Counted from the stretch's first letter, positions 43,738 through 52,720 are shown. The stretch is DNA of 64,000 nt from Rhodopirellula sp. P2 (GCF_028768465.1 NZ_CP118225.1:4569001-4633000), one strand, 5' to 3'. The notes: generated by a model from the sequence alone, not told the origin. Program-made: numbers and translations.

Positions 43738-44388
43738 ATGAAACGAATGCCCTTGCGACTCTCCGGGATCAGCTTCCTTTTGGTCGCCTGCCTTTCCACG
43801 CACGCACTTGCTCAGTCCGTAACTTCGGCAGCCCTGGCAGCGCCCGACACCACTGTCGCTGAGGTGACACAAGGGCAGGATCGAACCGGTCGCAGCATCG
43901 ACGAAGTCCCTGTCCTGACCGTTGACGAGGCGCGGGCGCGAGCCATGATTCTTCATGAAACGCTGCATGGCTCATTGCAGGTCATGCATCGTGACTTTTT
44001 TCGGGAAGACGAAGGTTTGAGCATCCCTTCGAGGTCGCTCGAAGACGTGTTCGCGGAATTGGAACGAACCTACGGGCTTGAGCTCCGCTGGATTGCCGTC
44101 GACCTGAAGGCAATGAACATCGACAACGAACCGGAATCAAGATTCGAGAAGGAAGCCGTCGGTGTGCTGCGTTCGGGGAAGAAGACGCATGAATCGGCTG
44201 ACGACGACATGTACCGGTTTGCGGGCAAGATTCGGCTGTCGGCCACCTGTCTGAGTTGCCATGCATCCAGAAGGTCCAACAACGACGATCGCGCCGCTGG
44301 ATTGGTGATTTCGATTCCACTGAATCGTTCCGCTCGCGGTCATGTTCCCGCGGTGACGCCCGCAGGTGGCGTTTTAAACGAGCGGTAG
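43738..44388 (+). CDS. Exported DUF3365-like haem protein, second of tandem pair
   Basis: 216 residues from the ATG at 43738. Signal peptide LSGISFLLVACLSTHALAQ. The mature part has helices (ARARAMILHETLHGSLQVMHRDFF), a strand/helix core (LELRWIAVDLKAMNIDNEPESRF) and a C-terminal haem motif CLSCHA followed by AAGLVISIPL, the same order as in the neighbour. The two differ widely in sequence, so any duplication is old. Probably a second periplasmic c-type haem sensor or carrier. A hairpin terminator follows at 44413-44435. Confidence 0.8.
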   Translation: MKRMPLRLSGISFLLVACLSTHALAQSVTSAALAAPDTTVAEVTQGQDRTGRSIDEVPVLTVDEARARAMILHETLHGSLQVMHRDFFREDEGLSIPSRSLEDVFAELERTYGLELRWIAVDLKAMNIDNEPESRFEKEAVGVLRSGKKTHESADDDMYRFAGKIRLSATCLSCHASRRSNNDDRAAGLVISIPLNRSARGHVPAVTPAGGVLNER

Positions 44389-44412
44389 TCGCTCGACCTC
44401 CCGCCGCTCGCG

Positions 44413-44435
44413 TCCATCGGGATTCACCCGATGGA
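44413..44435. terminator. Bidirectional hairpin between convergent genes
   Basis: A perfect 9-bp stem TCCATCGGG/CCCGATGGA with loop ATTCA, in the 97-bp gap between the plus-strand DUF3365 gene and a minus-strand gene. No T-run on either side, so terminator function is by position and shape. Confidence 0.5.
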
Positions 44436-44485
44436 TCCAAATGGATGGAACCGCGAATGCCGCGAGGGTTCTTTCCGAATTCGGT

Positions 44486-44908
44486 TCATCCACTCGCCGG
44501 GGCGGAAGCACGCGGTTCAACGCTGCGGACGTCGTATAGAAGCGATTCACGGTCCAAGTGCAGTTGATGCGAGACTGGCACCGTGTCGCTGCTACTTTGG
44601 ATGGATGCCAGGATCGATTGGAAGGTGGCTGCCAGGCATTCTTCCTGCGTCGGGGAATCTGCATCAAGCATAACCAGTTGTCGACGCCCGCTGCCTTCTT
44701 CCACTTGGTTCTGCAAGTATCCCTTCACCAACGGGTAGGGAGTCACAGGGTCGGAACACGCCTTTTGAAATGCGTCGTAGTGTTCCTTGCTTGAGAACCC
44801 AAAGACGACTTGCGTCTCAGCGTCCTGATTGGCTGGGACCGTGTTCGGTCCAATTGGAAGACCATCCGCCTTCAATACAAACCGAGGTGTTTTGGAGAAA
44901 CCGTCCAT
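44486..44908 (-). CDS. Small cytoplasmic protein of unknown function
   Basis: 140 residues from the ATG at 44908; AAGGAGG eight bases upstream is one of the few strong Shine-Dalgarno sites here and rules out the longer frame to 45001. The protein starts MDGFSKTPRFVLKADGLPIGP and has alternating strands and helices (VVFGFSSKEHYDAFQKAC, RRQLVMLDADSPTQEECLAATFQSIL). No signal peptide and no family recognised. It follows the transglutaminase gene by 218 bp on the same strand. The strong ribosome-binding site suggests high expression. Confidence 0.7.
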   Translation of the reverse strand: MDGFSKTPRFVLKADGLPIGPNTVPANQDAETQVVFGFSSKEHYDAFQKACSDPVTPYPLVKGYLQNQVEEGSGRRQLVMLDADSPTQEECLAATFQSILASIQSSSDTVPVSHQLHLDRESLLYDVRSVEPRASAPASG

Positions 44909-45126
44909 CGTTTTCGCCTCCTTGGGCGAGCAACAGGCCCGATGCGTTGTGCCACGACGGAAGATGACCGGCGAGGTCAAGACGCGGATTGAGAGAAGCA
45001 ACTTTCACAAACCAGCCCGAAGGCAAGGTTTCAGGAAAGCGGAATCACGCGGACCAAAGGGGCAAGCTACCACGGACTGCGTTGAACGCAAACACGAACG
45101 ATTGTGACGCGGCAGAAAGCCTGCGT

Positions 45127-45969
45127 TCAGGCGGAACTGACCCCGGTCTGAACATCGTCGGGACTGAGGCGTTCGTCCAAGGGATTCGTGTCGGTTGCCC
45201 ACACTCCAATCTCTTTGCACTCGACCTCACCACGGATGGTTGCGAAGGCGACATCCGCCGCATCACGGCCGGTTCCGATCCGCACGAAACCACCGATGGG
45301 CGCCAGACGAGTCGCATCGAACAGGAACCACCGCCCGTCGAGGTAGGCTTCCATGAACCCGTGAAAGTCGGGTGGGTACAGATTGACGGCGTATCCCGAA
45401 ACGTAGCGGGCCGGGATTCCCAACGCTCGACAGAGACTGATCGCGACATGGGCATAATCACGACACACGCCCGCCCGTTGAAGCAGGACGTCGCACGCAG
45501 TGGTGGACGAATTCGTGCTGCCGGGAACATAGGCGAGATGTTCGAACGTCCAGTTGCAGACCGCGGTGACTCGTGAATAGCCCGGGACCAAATGTCCGAA
45601 CTCGCCGTTGGCAAAGCGGTACAGTTTGTCGGACTCACAATAGCGGCTTGGATTGAGATACGAGAGGATGTCGCCCGGCAGGTGCTCGTAGCTCGATTCG
45701 AGCACGTTGTTCGAGTCGACCGTTTCTGAATGGAGGTCCACGCTGGCTGAATATCGGATTTGCAAATCACCCGGAGGTGCGTTCAGGCGAACGACGCGGT
45801 TGCCCAACGGTCCGACTTCGCATTCTTCCACTGGCTGGAAAGGCAGGATTTCCAACGACTCGGCTCGGACCTGTTGATGCGAGTTTTGTGAAACGGCGCA
45901 GTTCAGCAGGAAGATCGAAGGTGACTTCACAACGTAGTTCAGTTGGCATCCGACGAGGATGGTGGTCAT
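45127..45969 (-). CDS. Transglutaminase-like cysteine peptidase-fold protein
   Basis: 280 residues. An N-terminal beta domain (about 1-110; the bacterial transglutaminase-like N-terminal type) is followed by the transglutaminase core. The catalytic triad is visible as Cys in RAGVCRDYAHVAISLCRALGIPARYVSGY, His in DFHGFMEAYLDGRWFLFD, and Asp in LFDATR. No signal peptide, so cytoplasmic. Such proteins are usually annotated as transglutaminase-like or peptidase; in some operons they partner circularly permuted ATP-grasp and alpha-E proteins, none of which is here. Divergent from the AhpD-like gene. Confidence 0.9.
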   Translation of the reverse strand: MTTILVGCQLNYVVKSPSIFLLNCAVSQNSHQQVRAESLEILPFQPVEECEVGPLGNRVVRLNAPPGDLQIRYSASVDLHSETVDSNNVLESSYEHLPGDILSYLNPSRYCESDKLYRFANGEFGHLVPGYSRVTAVCNWTFEHLAYVPGSTNSSTTACDVLLQRAGVCRDYAHVAISLCRALGIPARYVSGYAVNLYPPDFHGFMEAYLDGRWFLFDATRLAPIGGFVRIGTGRDAADVAFATIRGEVECKEIGVWATDTNPLDERLSPDDVQTGVSSA

Positions 45970-46326
45970 TGGTGATGCTTGGCAAAGTGGATGGCGTGCA
46001 TGATTCCCCGCATCCTACGGTTGAAACAACTCGGGCGCAGGAAAATTCTGCCCCAGATCCCTTGCAATCCTCCAACAATCCAAGCTGGTGAGATTTGGCA
46101 AGGTTCCCCAACGTCCGCCGCTGGATCATTCGCTCGCTGAGGCGATGCACCGAAAGCCCAGGCACCTCTCGCCAGGGCTGCGTGCTTCGCCTTGGGATGG
46201 CGGTGTGACGCGGAAAACGGGCATTCATTGGAAACCGCAACGATCACGTTTGCACGCCCCGGGAGCCTGGCTCCTGGACTTCTCTTGATTGGTTTGCACC
46301 AGTCGTTCAAGACAATGGAAAACCCG
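45970..46326. other. 357-bp divergent spacer
   Basis: It must hold promoters for the transglutaminase-like gene (minus) and the AhpD-like gene (plus). A GGGAGCCTGGCTCCT palindrome at about 46260-46274 resembles the TCCCAGGCTCTG repeat at 2.8 kb. Otherwise nothing recognised. Confidence 0.45.
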
Positions 46327-46893
46327 ATGACCGATTTCACCGTCCATACTCTGGAAACCTCCCCCGAAAACAGTCAACCGCAATTGGAAAGCAGCCAGAA
46401 GACGTATGGTTTCGTTCCCAACTTGCACGCGGTCATGGCAGAGTCACCAGCCTTGTTGGAAGCCTACCGAACGGTCGCCGACATTTTTGACAACAAAACC
46501 AACCTGACCGCGACAGAACAGCAAATCATCGCGATGACCAACAATCGATTGAACGGTTGCACGTACTGCATGGCCGCTCATACGTCGATCATGCAGTCGC
46601 ACAAAGTCGCTGAGGACGTGATCGAATCGCTTCGGAACGGAACTCCAATTGCGGATCCCAAGCTGGAAACCCTGCGTGTGTTCGCCGAGAAGGTGAACCT
46701 TCAACGAGGGTGGGTGGAGGACACGGATATCGCGGATTTCCTCGCGGCAGGATACACGAAGCAAACGGTTTTCGACGTCATCGTTGGAACCGCGTACAAG
46801 GTGCTTTCCAATTACACCAATCACGTCGCACAAACCCCGGTCGACAAAGCGTTCGCGAAAAATGCCTGGAAGAGTGACTCCGAATCGGCGTGA
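46327..46893 (+). CDS. AhpD/carboxymuconolactone-decarboxylase-like protein
   Basis: 188 residues from the ATG at 46327 (GGAAA upstream); ATG 46315 would add four residues. Alpha-helical CMD fold with the redox pair CTYC in NRLNGCTYCMAAHTSIM, where the His is three residues after the second Cys, as in AhpD-type peroxidase helpers. The N-terminal part reads QLESSQKTYGFVPNLHAVMAESPALLEAY, common in this subgroup. It likely acts as a thiol-dependent peroxidase or reductase in the cytoplasm. The SDR gene follows by 108 bp and is probably co-transcribed. Confidence 0.9.
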   Translation: MTDFTVHTLETSPENSQPQLESSQKTYGFVPNLHAVMAESPALLEAYRTVADIFDNKTNLTATEQQIIAMTNNRLNGCTYCMAAHTSIMQSHKVAEDVIESLRNGTPIADPKLETLRVFAEKVNLQRGWVEDTDIADFLAAGYTKQTVFDVIVGTAYKVLSNYTNHVAQTPVDKAFAKNAWKSDSESA

Positions 46894-47001
46894 CCACGCA
46901 TTTGAATCGGTTGAACTGCTGGTCTGCGTTCGTCACGAATCAGACCCGGACTCTTACAAAACTGCCCCTCAAACACTGCCCCTTACTCAAAGGACCGACG
47001 G

Positions 47002-47748
47002 ATGACATTGGATACAAGCGGCAAGATCGTTTTGGTCACCGGAGCCAATCGTGGAATCGGAAAAGCAATCCTGCAGGAAGCTCTGCGACGCGGCGCTGCA
47101 AAAGTGTACGCGGCGGTGCGAAACACTGATTCCGCAGCCCCGTTGGTCGAAGAATATGGTGACCGCGTGGTCCCCGTTCACTTGGACCTAGAAGATCCAG
47201 CCTCCATCATTTCGGCGGCTGCAACCGCCCAGGACGTGCAAGTGGTCGTCAACAATGCGGGCGTTCTGAAAGTCGAGAACGCACTTTCAGAGAACAGCAT
47301 CGAGGCGTTGCAGTACGAGATGAACGTGAACGTTTACGGGTTGATGCGAGTCGCTCAAGCGTTCGCTCCGGTGTTGAAAGCCAACGGGGGTGGCGCACTG
47401 GTTCAGCTCAACAGCGTTGCGTCGGTGAAGACGTTTGCCGATCTCGCGACGTACTGTGCGTCGAAATCCGCAAGCTACACAATCACCCAGGCCCTGCGTG
47501 ATTCCCTTCGCGACCAGGGAACACAGGTGGTCAGTGTCCATCCAGGGCCAATCGAAACGGAGATGAGCCACGGAGCTGGCTTTGAGAACGCGGCTTCGCC
47601 AACGTTGGTCGCGACCGCCATTTTTGATGCCCTTTCCGAAGGACGCTTCCACGCTTGGCCCGATCCAATGGCCCAGCAAATCGGTGAAGCCTATCAAAGT
47701 TTCGCGGAGAACGTCGTGGAAGCGGACATGCAGGAAACGGCGAGCTGA
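47002..47748 (+). CDS. Short-chain dehydrogenase/reductase
   Basis: 248 residues, classical SDR. The cofactor motif TGANRGIG is near residue 14, then VVNNAGVL, catalytic Ser in VQLNSVASVKTF, and the YCASKSA motif with Tyr and Lys, followed by SVHPGPIETEM. Arg/Asn choice after the Gly-rich loop (AAVRNTD) is compatible with NADP. The substrate is unknown. Its position after an AhpD-like protein suggests a small oxidative-stress or detoxification unit. Convergent with the phosphatase/phytase gene, 89 bp apart. Confidence 0.92.
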   Translation: MTLDTSGKIVLVTGANRGIGKAILQEALRRGAAKVYAAVRNTDSAAPLVEEYGDRVVPVHLDLEDPASIISAAATAQDVQVVVNNAGVLKVENALSENSIEALQYEMNVNVYGLMRVAQAFAPVLKANGGGALVQLNSVASVKTFADLATYCASKSASYTITQALRDSLRDQGTQVVSVHPGPIETEMSHGAGFENAASPTLVATAIFDALSEGRFHAWPDPMAQQIGEAYQSFAENVVEADMQETAS

Positions 47749-47837
47749 GCGAGTCCTCAAAAATGTTTGCTTGACCATCCGCGGATGCGACATCGTCGAC
47801 ATCCGCGTTGCTGAATGGCGTTTGCATTGCTGACGGA

Positions 47838-50198
47838 TCAGCGTGTTCCCAACACGTTCATGATGCGAGGCAGCGGCGTGATCAAGATCGGGCAACTCTC
47901 TTCGTGATTGGAATGACACGCGAAGAAGCCCTGAGGAAACTGAGGGCCAAATGAATCGGTGACCACCTCGATGCCATCGGTCTGTTCCGCATTCTCGATT
48001 GAGAACCGATACGTGCTGCTGCCACCCACCATCGGAAGAACGTGGAAGGTGTTGGATCCTTGATCGGAAACGGTCAGATAGCGAATTTGATTGTCGTCGT
48101 GGCTCAATGCCAGACCTTCCAAATCGCCTTGAATTCCGTTGTCACCGACCTGCAGAATCAACGTGCCCTTTGGCTGGCCCGTCGGCTCTGCCTCAAATCG
48201 CCAGACCCCTTCCGTTTCGGTGGCGACATAGACCAAGCCCAGCTGGTCATCAGCGACGGCTCCTTCCGACATGCCGACATCCAAGTGACGGACCTTTTTA
48301 CCGGTATAAAAACCGTTCACGGTTTCACTGAGTTCAATCTGTTCACAACCACTTTCTTTCGAAGTTGTGAAGAAGTAGAGACGGTCATCGACCGCAGAAC
48401 GGTAGAGGCAACCACCGTAGTTGGGGCCTGTTGCGATGCCACCATGGTCGATCGAATTTAATTCTCGTGTCTCGCGATCGACGCGGTAGAGGCGAAGTTT
48501 GAAACCGTCTTCGCGTTGGTTGACGGCCACCAAGTCAATTTGCTCGCCTTGGAAGGGGACGTCATATCGCAAATCGATGTTCCCCGGTTTGGACACCTCG
48601 ATCGATTGCGTCAGGTTTCCCTCCAGGTCGTAAACAAACAGACGGTTGGCCGACTTGTCGGAGGCAATGATCACGCTGCGATCAGGAGACTGCTTGTCTC
48701 TCCAAACACACAAATCGTCCTGATCCTTCGCTTCTGGGTTGGTCAACCGCAGGCTCGAGGTGACGACCGGGACCTGTCTGGCGTCGCGTTTGACTGGTTC
48801 CGCTTCCGCAACATCGGCTTCCGGCCGCACGCGTTCGGGCGTGTCGGGTACGTTTTCGACTAACTGGTTCGGTTTCCCATCCCGCTTCGTCAACGTGAAT
48901 CCATCATAAGGACGTCCAACGGCAGTGCGAGCCACGTAGCGAAGTTCATCGCCGTCGACCGTGATGATTTGATAGAGCTGCGTGTCTTCGGCAACGCGTT
49001 CCATGTAAGGTTCGCGTCCGAGTTCATACATTTTCGGACCGCTGACGGAAACGACATACACGGTTCCTGCAATCTCGCTTTGAGCACGCATCCCAGACGG
49101 CACGTTCTTCTCGCTGCCGTGAGCCATCAAACCCGTTCGCGCGTAGGTGTGGTCGTGGCCGTTGAGAACCAAGTCAACTTTGTACTTGTCAAAAATTGGT
49201 TGCCAGAGACCCCGAAGTTCACTGTTGTCACGGCCTCGTTTGGAGGAATAGATAGGGTGATGGAATGTGATCACGGTCCAGTTCTGCGGGTTGTCTTGCA
49301 ACACCTTCTCCAACCAGACCGCTTGGCTTTCGACCTCATTGTTGGAATCCAGGCCGATGAACCGCACCCCTTGGTAGTCCATCCAGTACACGGATTCGCG
49401 AGAGCTTTCCGGACCGTTGCTCGGGAACTCAAACACTCGCTCCCAGTGATTGGTCAGACGACGAGTCACCTCGCCTGTTTCTTCATTGGCGATCTTGGAC
49501 TGCTCGTGGTTGCCAGGAACAGCCACACACGGTGTGCTGCGGGGGATGAACCCCTGAGCGTAGAACCATTCGCCCCATTCAGCGTCGCTGTCGGCTCGGT
49601 TGACCAAGTCACCCGCATGCAACAGAAAAGCTGCACGTGGTGCATCGGAGTAAGCCTGACGCACCAGACGTGACCAGTGCGACTTGAGATCGTTTTGGGC
49701 GTCGCCGACATAGACGAAACTGAACGGATCGGCTTGGTCACTGGCGGTGATGAAGTGAGCCCATTCGCTCCAGTTGACACCATCGCCAACACGGTACACG
49801 TACTTTGTGTTGGGAACCAAACCACTCAGCGTGACGCTGTGATATTTCGCGACGCCCAAGTCCGTTTCCAGGGTTTCGAACTTCGCAGCCATTTCTTGCG
49901 TGTGATTCACAAACAGCGGTCCGTCCTCAGCCGTTGCGTATTCCACAATCGCCGTTTCAACCGACGTGTCGGTTCGCCAGGTAACCGACTGCGTCGTCGT
50001 CGGATCCTCCGCCCAAGTCAGGACAATCCGATCTGGTACGGCCGTGGGAGCATACGTGATCCCAGCAGGGACCTTGACCGGAGTCTCATGAGTGTGATCC
50101 TCATCATCGTGAGCCCAGGTGGCCGGACCAACCAGGGTGCAAGCAGCGTTCAAGGTGAAAGCAAGCAACGCAATGCCGCATCTCTTCCAATAGGTCAT
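47838..50198 (-). CDS. Secreted fusion: purple acid phosphatase + beta-propeller phytase
   Basis: 786 residues from the ATG at 50198, with GAAGGA upstream; longer frame to 50264 not used. After a signal peptide (CGIALLAFTLNAACTLVGPATWA) come a fibronectin-like PAP N-domain (about 40-150; PDRIVLTWAEDPTTTQSVTW) and a metallophosphatase (about 155-410) with VYVGDAQND, HAGDLVN, PGNHE, TFHHPIYSS and LNGHDHTYAR. Then a linker, and a beta-propeller phytase (about 490-780): DDLCVWRDK, NIDLRYDVPFQGEQIDLVAV, GAVADDQLGLVYVATETEGVWRF, GDLEGLAL, TDGIEVV. The second half parallels Bacillus phytase blocks in order. BPP enzymes need Ca2+ to cut phytate; PAP uses an Fe/metal centre. The two could work in sequence on inositol phosphates. 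Last gene of a four-gene minus-strand block. Confidence 0.93.
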   Translation of the reverse strand: MTYWKRCGIALLAFTLNAACTLVGPATWAHDDEDHTHETPVKVPAGITYAPTAVPDRIVLTWAEDPTTTQSVTWRTDTSVETAIVEYATAEDGPLFVNHTQEMAAKFETLETDLGVAKYHSVTLSGLVPNTKYVYRVGDGVNWSEWAHFITASDQADPFSFVYVGDAQNDLKSHWSRLVRQAYSDAPRAAFLLHAGDLVNRADSDAEWGEWFYAQGFIPRSTPCVAVPGNHEQSKIANEETGEVTRRLTNHWERVFEFPSNGPESSRESVYWMDYQGVRFIGLDSNNEVESQAVWLEKVLQDNPQNWTVITFHHPIYSSKRGRDNSELRGLWQPIFDKYKVDLVLNGHDHTYARTGLMAHGSEKNVPSGMRAQSEIAGTVYVVSVSGPKMYELGREPYMERVAEDTQLYQIITVDGDELRYVARTAVGRPYDGFTLTKRDGKPNQLVENVPDTPERVRPEADVAEAEPVKRDARQVPVVTSSLRLTNPEAKDQDDLCVWRDKQSPDRSVIIASDKSANRLFVYDLEGNLTQSIEVSKPGNIDLRYDVPFQGEQIDLVAVNQREDGFKLRLYRVDRETRELNSIDHGGIATGPNYGGCLYRSAVDDRLYFFTTSKESGCEQIELSETVNGFYTGKKVRHLDVGMSEGAVADDQLGLVYVATETEGVWRFEAEPTGQPKGTLILQVGDNGIQGDLEGLALSHDDNQIRYLTVSDQGSNTFHVLPMVGGSSTYRFSIENAEQTDGIEVVTDSFGPQFPQGFFACHSNHEESCPILITPLPRIMNVLGTR

Positions 50199-50291
50199 TC
50201 TTTTTCCTTCAAAAACGTCACGGGGAATGGGAGGTGGGGCGATCATTCGTTTGATCGAGAGCAAAAAGGGTGGGCGTCCAAATCACGAATT

Positions 50292-51869
50292 TCAATTTCC
50301 AGCGACGGAATCAACACGCTGAGAGACTGCAATCGCAGCCGAACGATCAGGGGCCTCTGCACCTGCATTGGGAACAGGGCGTCGTGGGATTCTCAATGCC
50401 ATCATCTGGGGCGGCAGCTCCAAATCCAGGTGGCTTTCCCATTGTTCCAGCGGGTATTGCCACGCCAGATGGCGATAGGGCTCGTGTAGTTCGACGATCC
50501 ACTTGGGATACCGCAAGTCACGAGGCTCCTTCGTCAAGTCCACCGCCGGGTCGATGATGGGCTGTGGTTTTCTGCCGTTGAGGGCAACCAAGGCGAGAGC
50601 CCGAAGCTCAACGTTGGGGTGCCCCTTCGTTGCCAGGTCCTCCGCAATGAAGAGGCACAACTGATGGATCATCCGCGGGTCTCGGCCGACCACAGCGAGC
50701 TGACGCTGGGTCATGTACGGTCGCAAATCGATGACACCCGATCGCCCCGTGTCAGGGTCTGTCGCATACACACGGACTCCGCTGACTTTCGCGCGAAGCA
50801 ACATGTGCCAGGAAAAGTGGTGCGAGTACTCCGACCAACTAGGGTTGCCAGGAAACACGAACACTCGCAATGGCACCAAGGTTTGCACCGCGATCCACAT
50901 GAGCACGCAGCTCACAACCAACCGTTGCCGCCACGAGTGTCGGGAAATGAAGTTGTCTTCCGCGAACGCGGGTACAGTTCCCCATCCCAGACGGTGCAGG
51001 ATCTGTCTCGGCCAGCCTGGATCAAAGTAAACCGTGGTCGCAGCGATCATCAGCCATGGAAAGATTCCAATGTTCCACAGATTGTGATTGCTGATGTGAA
51101 AGGCACAGGTCAGGAAGAATCCCAACATCCGCGTCTTGCGGAACAACAACAGCGGAACGATCGAAAGGTCGAACAGAAGGCCTCCCCAGCAGACAAACTG
51201 CACCAGCACCTCTTGATCCAACGGAAATCGCGAGATCCAGGGGTGATCGGTCATGTACGACAGCGTGGTTCGCATCGGTTGACCACGCAACCAATCCGCA
51301 TTGAGCTTCGCAATCCCACCGAAAAAGTAGGGGACGCCGATTTGGAAACGCAACAACCACAGGCACCACGCCGGTGCGGTGTCACTGCGTTGACTTGGAT
51401 TTCGCCACGCATCGACTGAGAACGCTCTTCCAGCCGGAAAGAACGGCATCATCCAACTAAGAAGTGTGCAGAGGTAGTAGTGGTTCAGGTAGTACGCCTT
51501 GTCGATCAAGAACCAGTACACCATTCCCACAGCGAAAAGGGTTGAAACCACTCGGTACCACAGTCCCATGGCGATGCAAATTGCCAGTCCCGCGAACGCG
51601 ATGTACAGAAGCGACATTCCGTCGACAGCCACCCCGCCAATCGCAACGCTGAGGTCGATCGGTTTCACCCAATCAAAACCGTAATACGTGAAGTGGTATG
51701 CCGGAAGCGTGTAGTTGTTGTAAGGGATGCCGTTGCGAACGCCGCTGATTGCCCACCAGCACATCACAACGCCAAAAGCGATGCGAAAAACCACCAGGAA
51801 GTCGATGGGGACAGTTTGCAACAGCCGGTTGCTGATTCGGTTGAATGCCGAACCTGTTTCTTGTGTCAT
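50292..51869 (-). CDS. HTTM / vitamin-K-dependent gamma-carboxylase-like membrane protein
   Basis: 525 residues. Several N-terminal helices (about 20-340) hold HTTM/VKGC blocks: FRIAFGVVMCWWAI, DKAYYLNHYYLCTLLSWMMPFFPAGRAFSVD, VPYFFGGIAKLNADWLRGQPM, and AFHISNHNLWNIGIFPWLMIAATTVYF. The soluble C-terminal part contains SHHFSWHMLLRAK and GVIDLRPYMTQRQLAVVGRDPRMIHQLCLF. In the human enzyme the base lysine (K218) precedes LDADW; the lysine in AKLNADW aligns with it. Human VKGC converts protein Glu to gamma-carboxy-Glu; bacterial homologues may lack carboxylation. It lies 93 bp upstream of the phytase gene and 164 bp after the lipoprotein gene, all on the minus strand. Confidence 0.9.
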   Translation of the reverse strand: MTQETGSAFNRISNRLLQTVPIDFLVVFRIAFGVVMCWWAISGVRNGIPYNNYTLPAYHFTYYGFDWVKPIDLSVAIGGVAVDGMSLLYIAFAGLAICIAMGLWYRVVSTLFAVGMVYWFLIDKAYYLNHYYLCTLLSWMMPFFPAGRAFSVDAWRNPSQRSDTAPAWCLWLLRFQIGVPYFFGGIAKLNADWLRGQPMRTTLSYMTDHPWISRFPLDQEVLVQFVCWGGLLFDLSIVPLLLFRKTRMLGFFLTCAFHISNHNLWNIGIFPWLMIAATTVYFDPGWPRQILHRLGWGTVPAFAEDNFISRHSWRQRLVVSCVLMWIAVQTLVPLRVFVFPGNPSWSEYSHHFSWHMLLRAKVSGVRVYATDPDTGRSGVIDLRPYMTQRQLAVVGRDPRMIHQLCLFIAEDLATKGHPNVELRALALVALNGRKPQPIIDPAVDLTKEPRDLRYPKWIVELHEPYRHLAWQYPLEQWESHLDLELPPQMMALRIPRRPVPNAGAEAPDRSAAIAVSQRVDSVAGN

Positions 51870-52033
51870 GAAGGATCAGTTGATATTTCTGAGAAAGACT
51901 TCGATGGACACGCCCGCTGCTCTCACAACGGAACGTGGCCATACGGAATACCGGTTGATGCCAGCCGAAAGGCACTGCCATTCACCTCGAGCGATGAATT
52001 CGGGGGTTCCAAAAGGCGACATCATTTCAATGA

Positions 52034-52519
52034 CTATTCGTCATCATCGTCGTCGTCTTCATCCGCTTCGAGTTGTTCCGCTCGAGCGTCTTGTCGGGTC
52101 TTCTTTGGCAGTTCAATCTCAATTGTGTTTTCAGGACCACTGGTGACTTCCACCTCCATGACCATCCGGTCAGCGTTCATGGCACAGTCACAACCTGGAC
52201 CGCTGCCCTTGCCAACTTTGACGATGTGGGTGCCAACGACCGCGCCATCACCCGTGCCATAGGTTGAGACGGTGAACTGCCCCTGTGAGTCGATCACTCC
52301 AAGACCAACTTTGCCAACAACAGCGGAGTCTCCGACTTGCTTGGGCTGGAAGTAGACCACACCTCCACCGACGATCTCGCCATTGCATTTGACAACCCCC
52401 GTCACGGGTGAAACAGCGAACTCGTCGTCGCTGCAGCCAGTCAAAAGTATCGTCGCAGAGCAGAGTCCAAGCAGCAGCGCTCGATTCAAAAGGATGTTGG
52501 GGAGAGAGAAGAATGTCAT
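52034..52519 (-). CDS. Lipoprotein with carboxypeptidase-regulatory-like fold and acidic tail
   Basis: 161 residues. Type II signal with lipobox LLTGCSDDE (Cys near 29). The mature domain (about 35-135) has VTGVVKCNGEIVGGGVVYFQP and GQFTVSTYGTGDGAVVGTHIVKV, a pattern common in planctomycete lipoproteins that accompany DUF1559 proteins. The C-terminus is Glu/Asp-rich, ending EADEDDDDDDE, which could bind Ca2+ or other cations. A CDC pair occurs in GPGCDCAMNADR. Outer- or inner-membrane anchored. It sits between the DUF1559 and VKGC-like genes. Confidence 0.85.
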   Translation of the reverse strand: MTFFSLPNILLNRALLLGLCSATILLTGCSDDEFAVSPVTGVVKCNGEIVGGGVVYFQPKQVGDSAVVGKVGLGVIDSQGQFTVSTYGTGDGAVVGTHIVKVGKGSGPGCDCAMNADRMVMEVEVTSGPENTIEIELPKKTRQDARAEQLEADEDDDDDDE

Positions 52520-52691
52520 TGGGATTGATTCGCGGGTGTTTGGAAATGAATGTGTTTTCAGGTGCGCGGACTGGTTGCGTCCGCGTCACCGACAGGGTTT
52601 TGGACGAAAGTTGCAATTATCCCTCGCAAAGGACGTCGGGTCGTGGAAGTAGCGGGCGAGGATCGCGATGAACCGCAGACTGCTGGGCGAG

Positions 52692-52720
52692 GTCGCGGAG
52701 GGCTCGAGGCGCTCCGCGAC
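52692..52720. terminator. Hairpin between DUF1559 and lipoprotein genes
   Basis: A 9-bp perfect stem GTCGCGGAG/CTCCGCGAC with an 11-nt loop, just after the DUF1559 stop on the minus strand. No T-run. It could reduce read-through into the lipoprotein, VKGC-like and phytase genes. Confidence 0.45.

Noticed and set aside
48969..49673. Long plus-strand open frame opposite the phosphatase/phytase gene
   Set aside because: Complement of a strongly supported coding sequence; the composition is that of a shadow frame.
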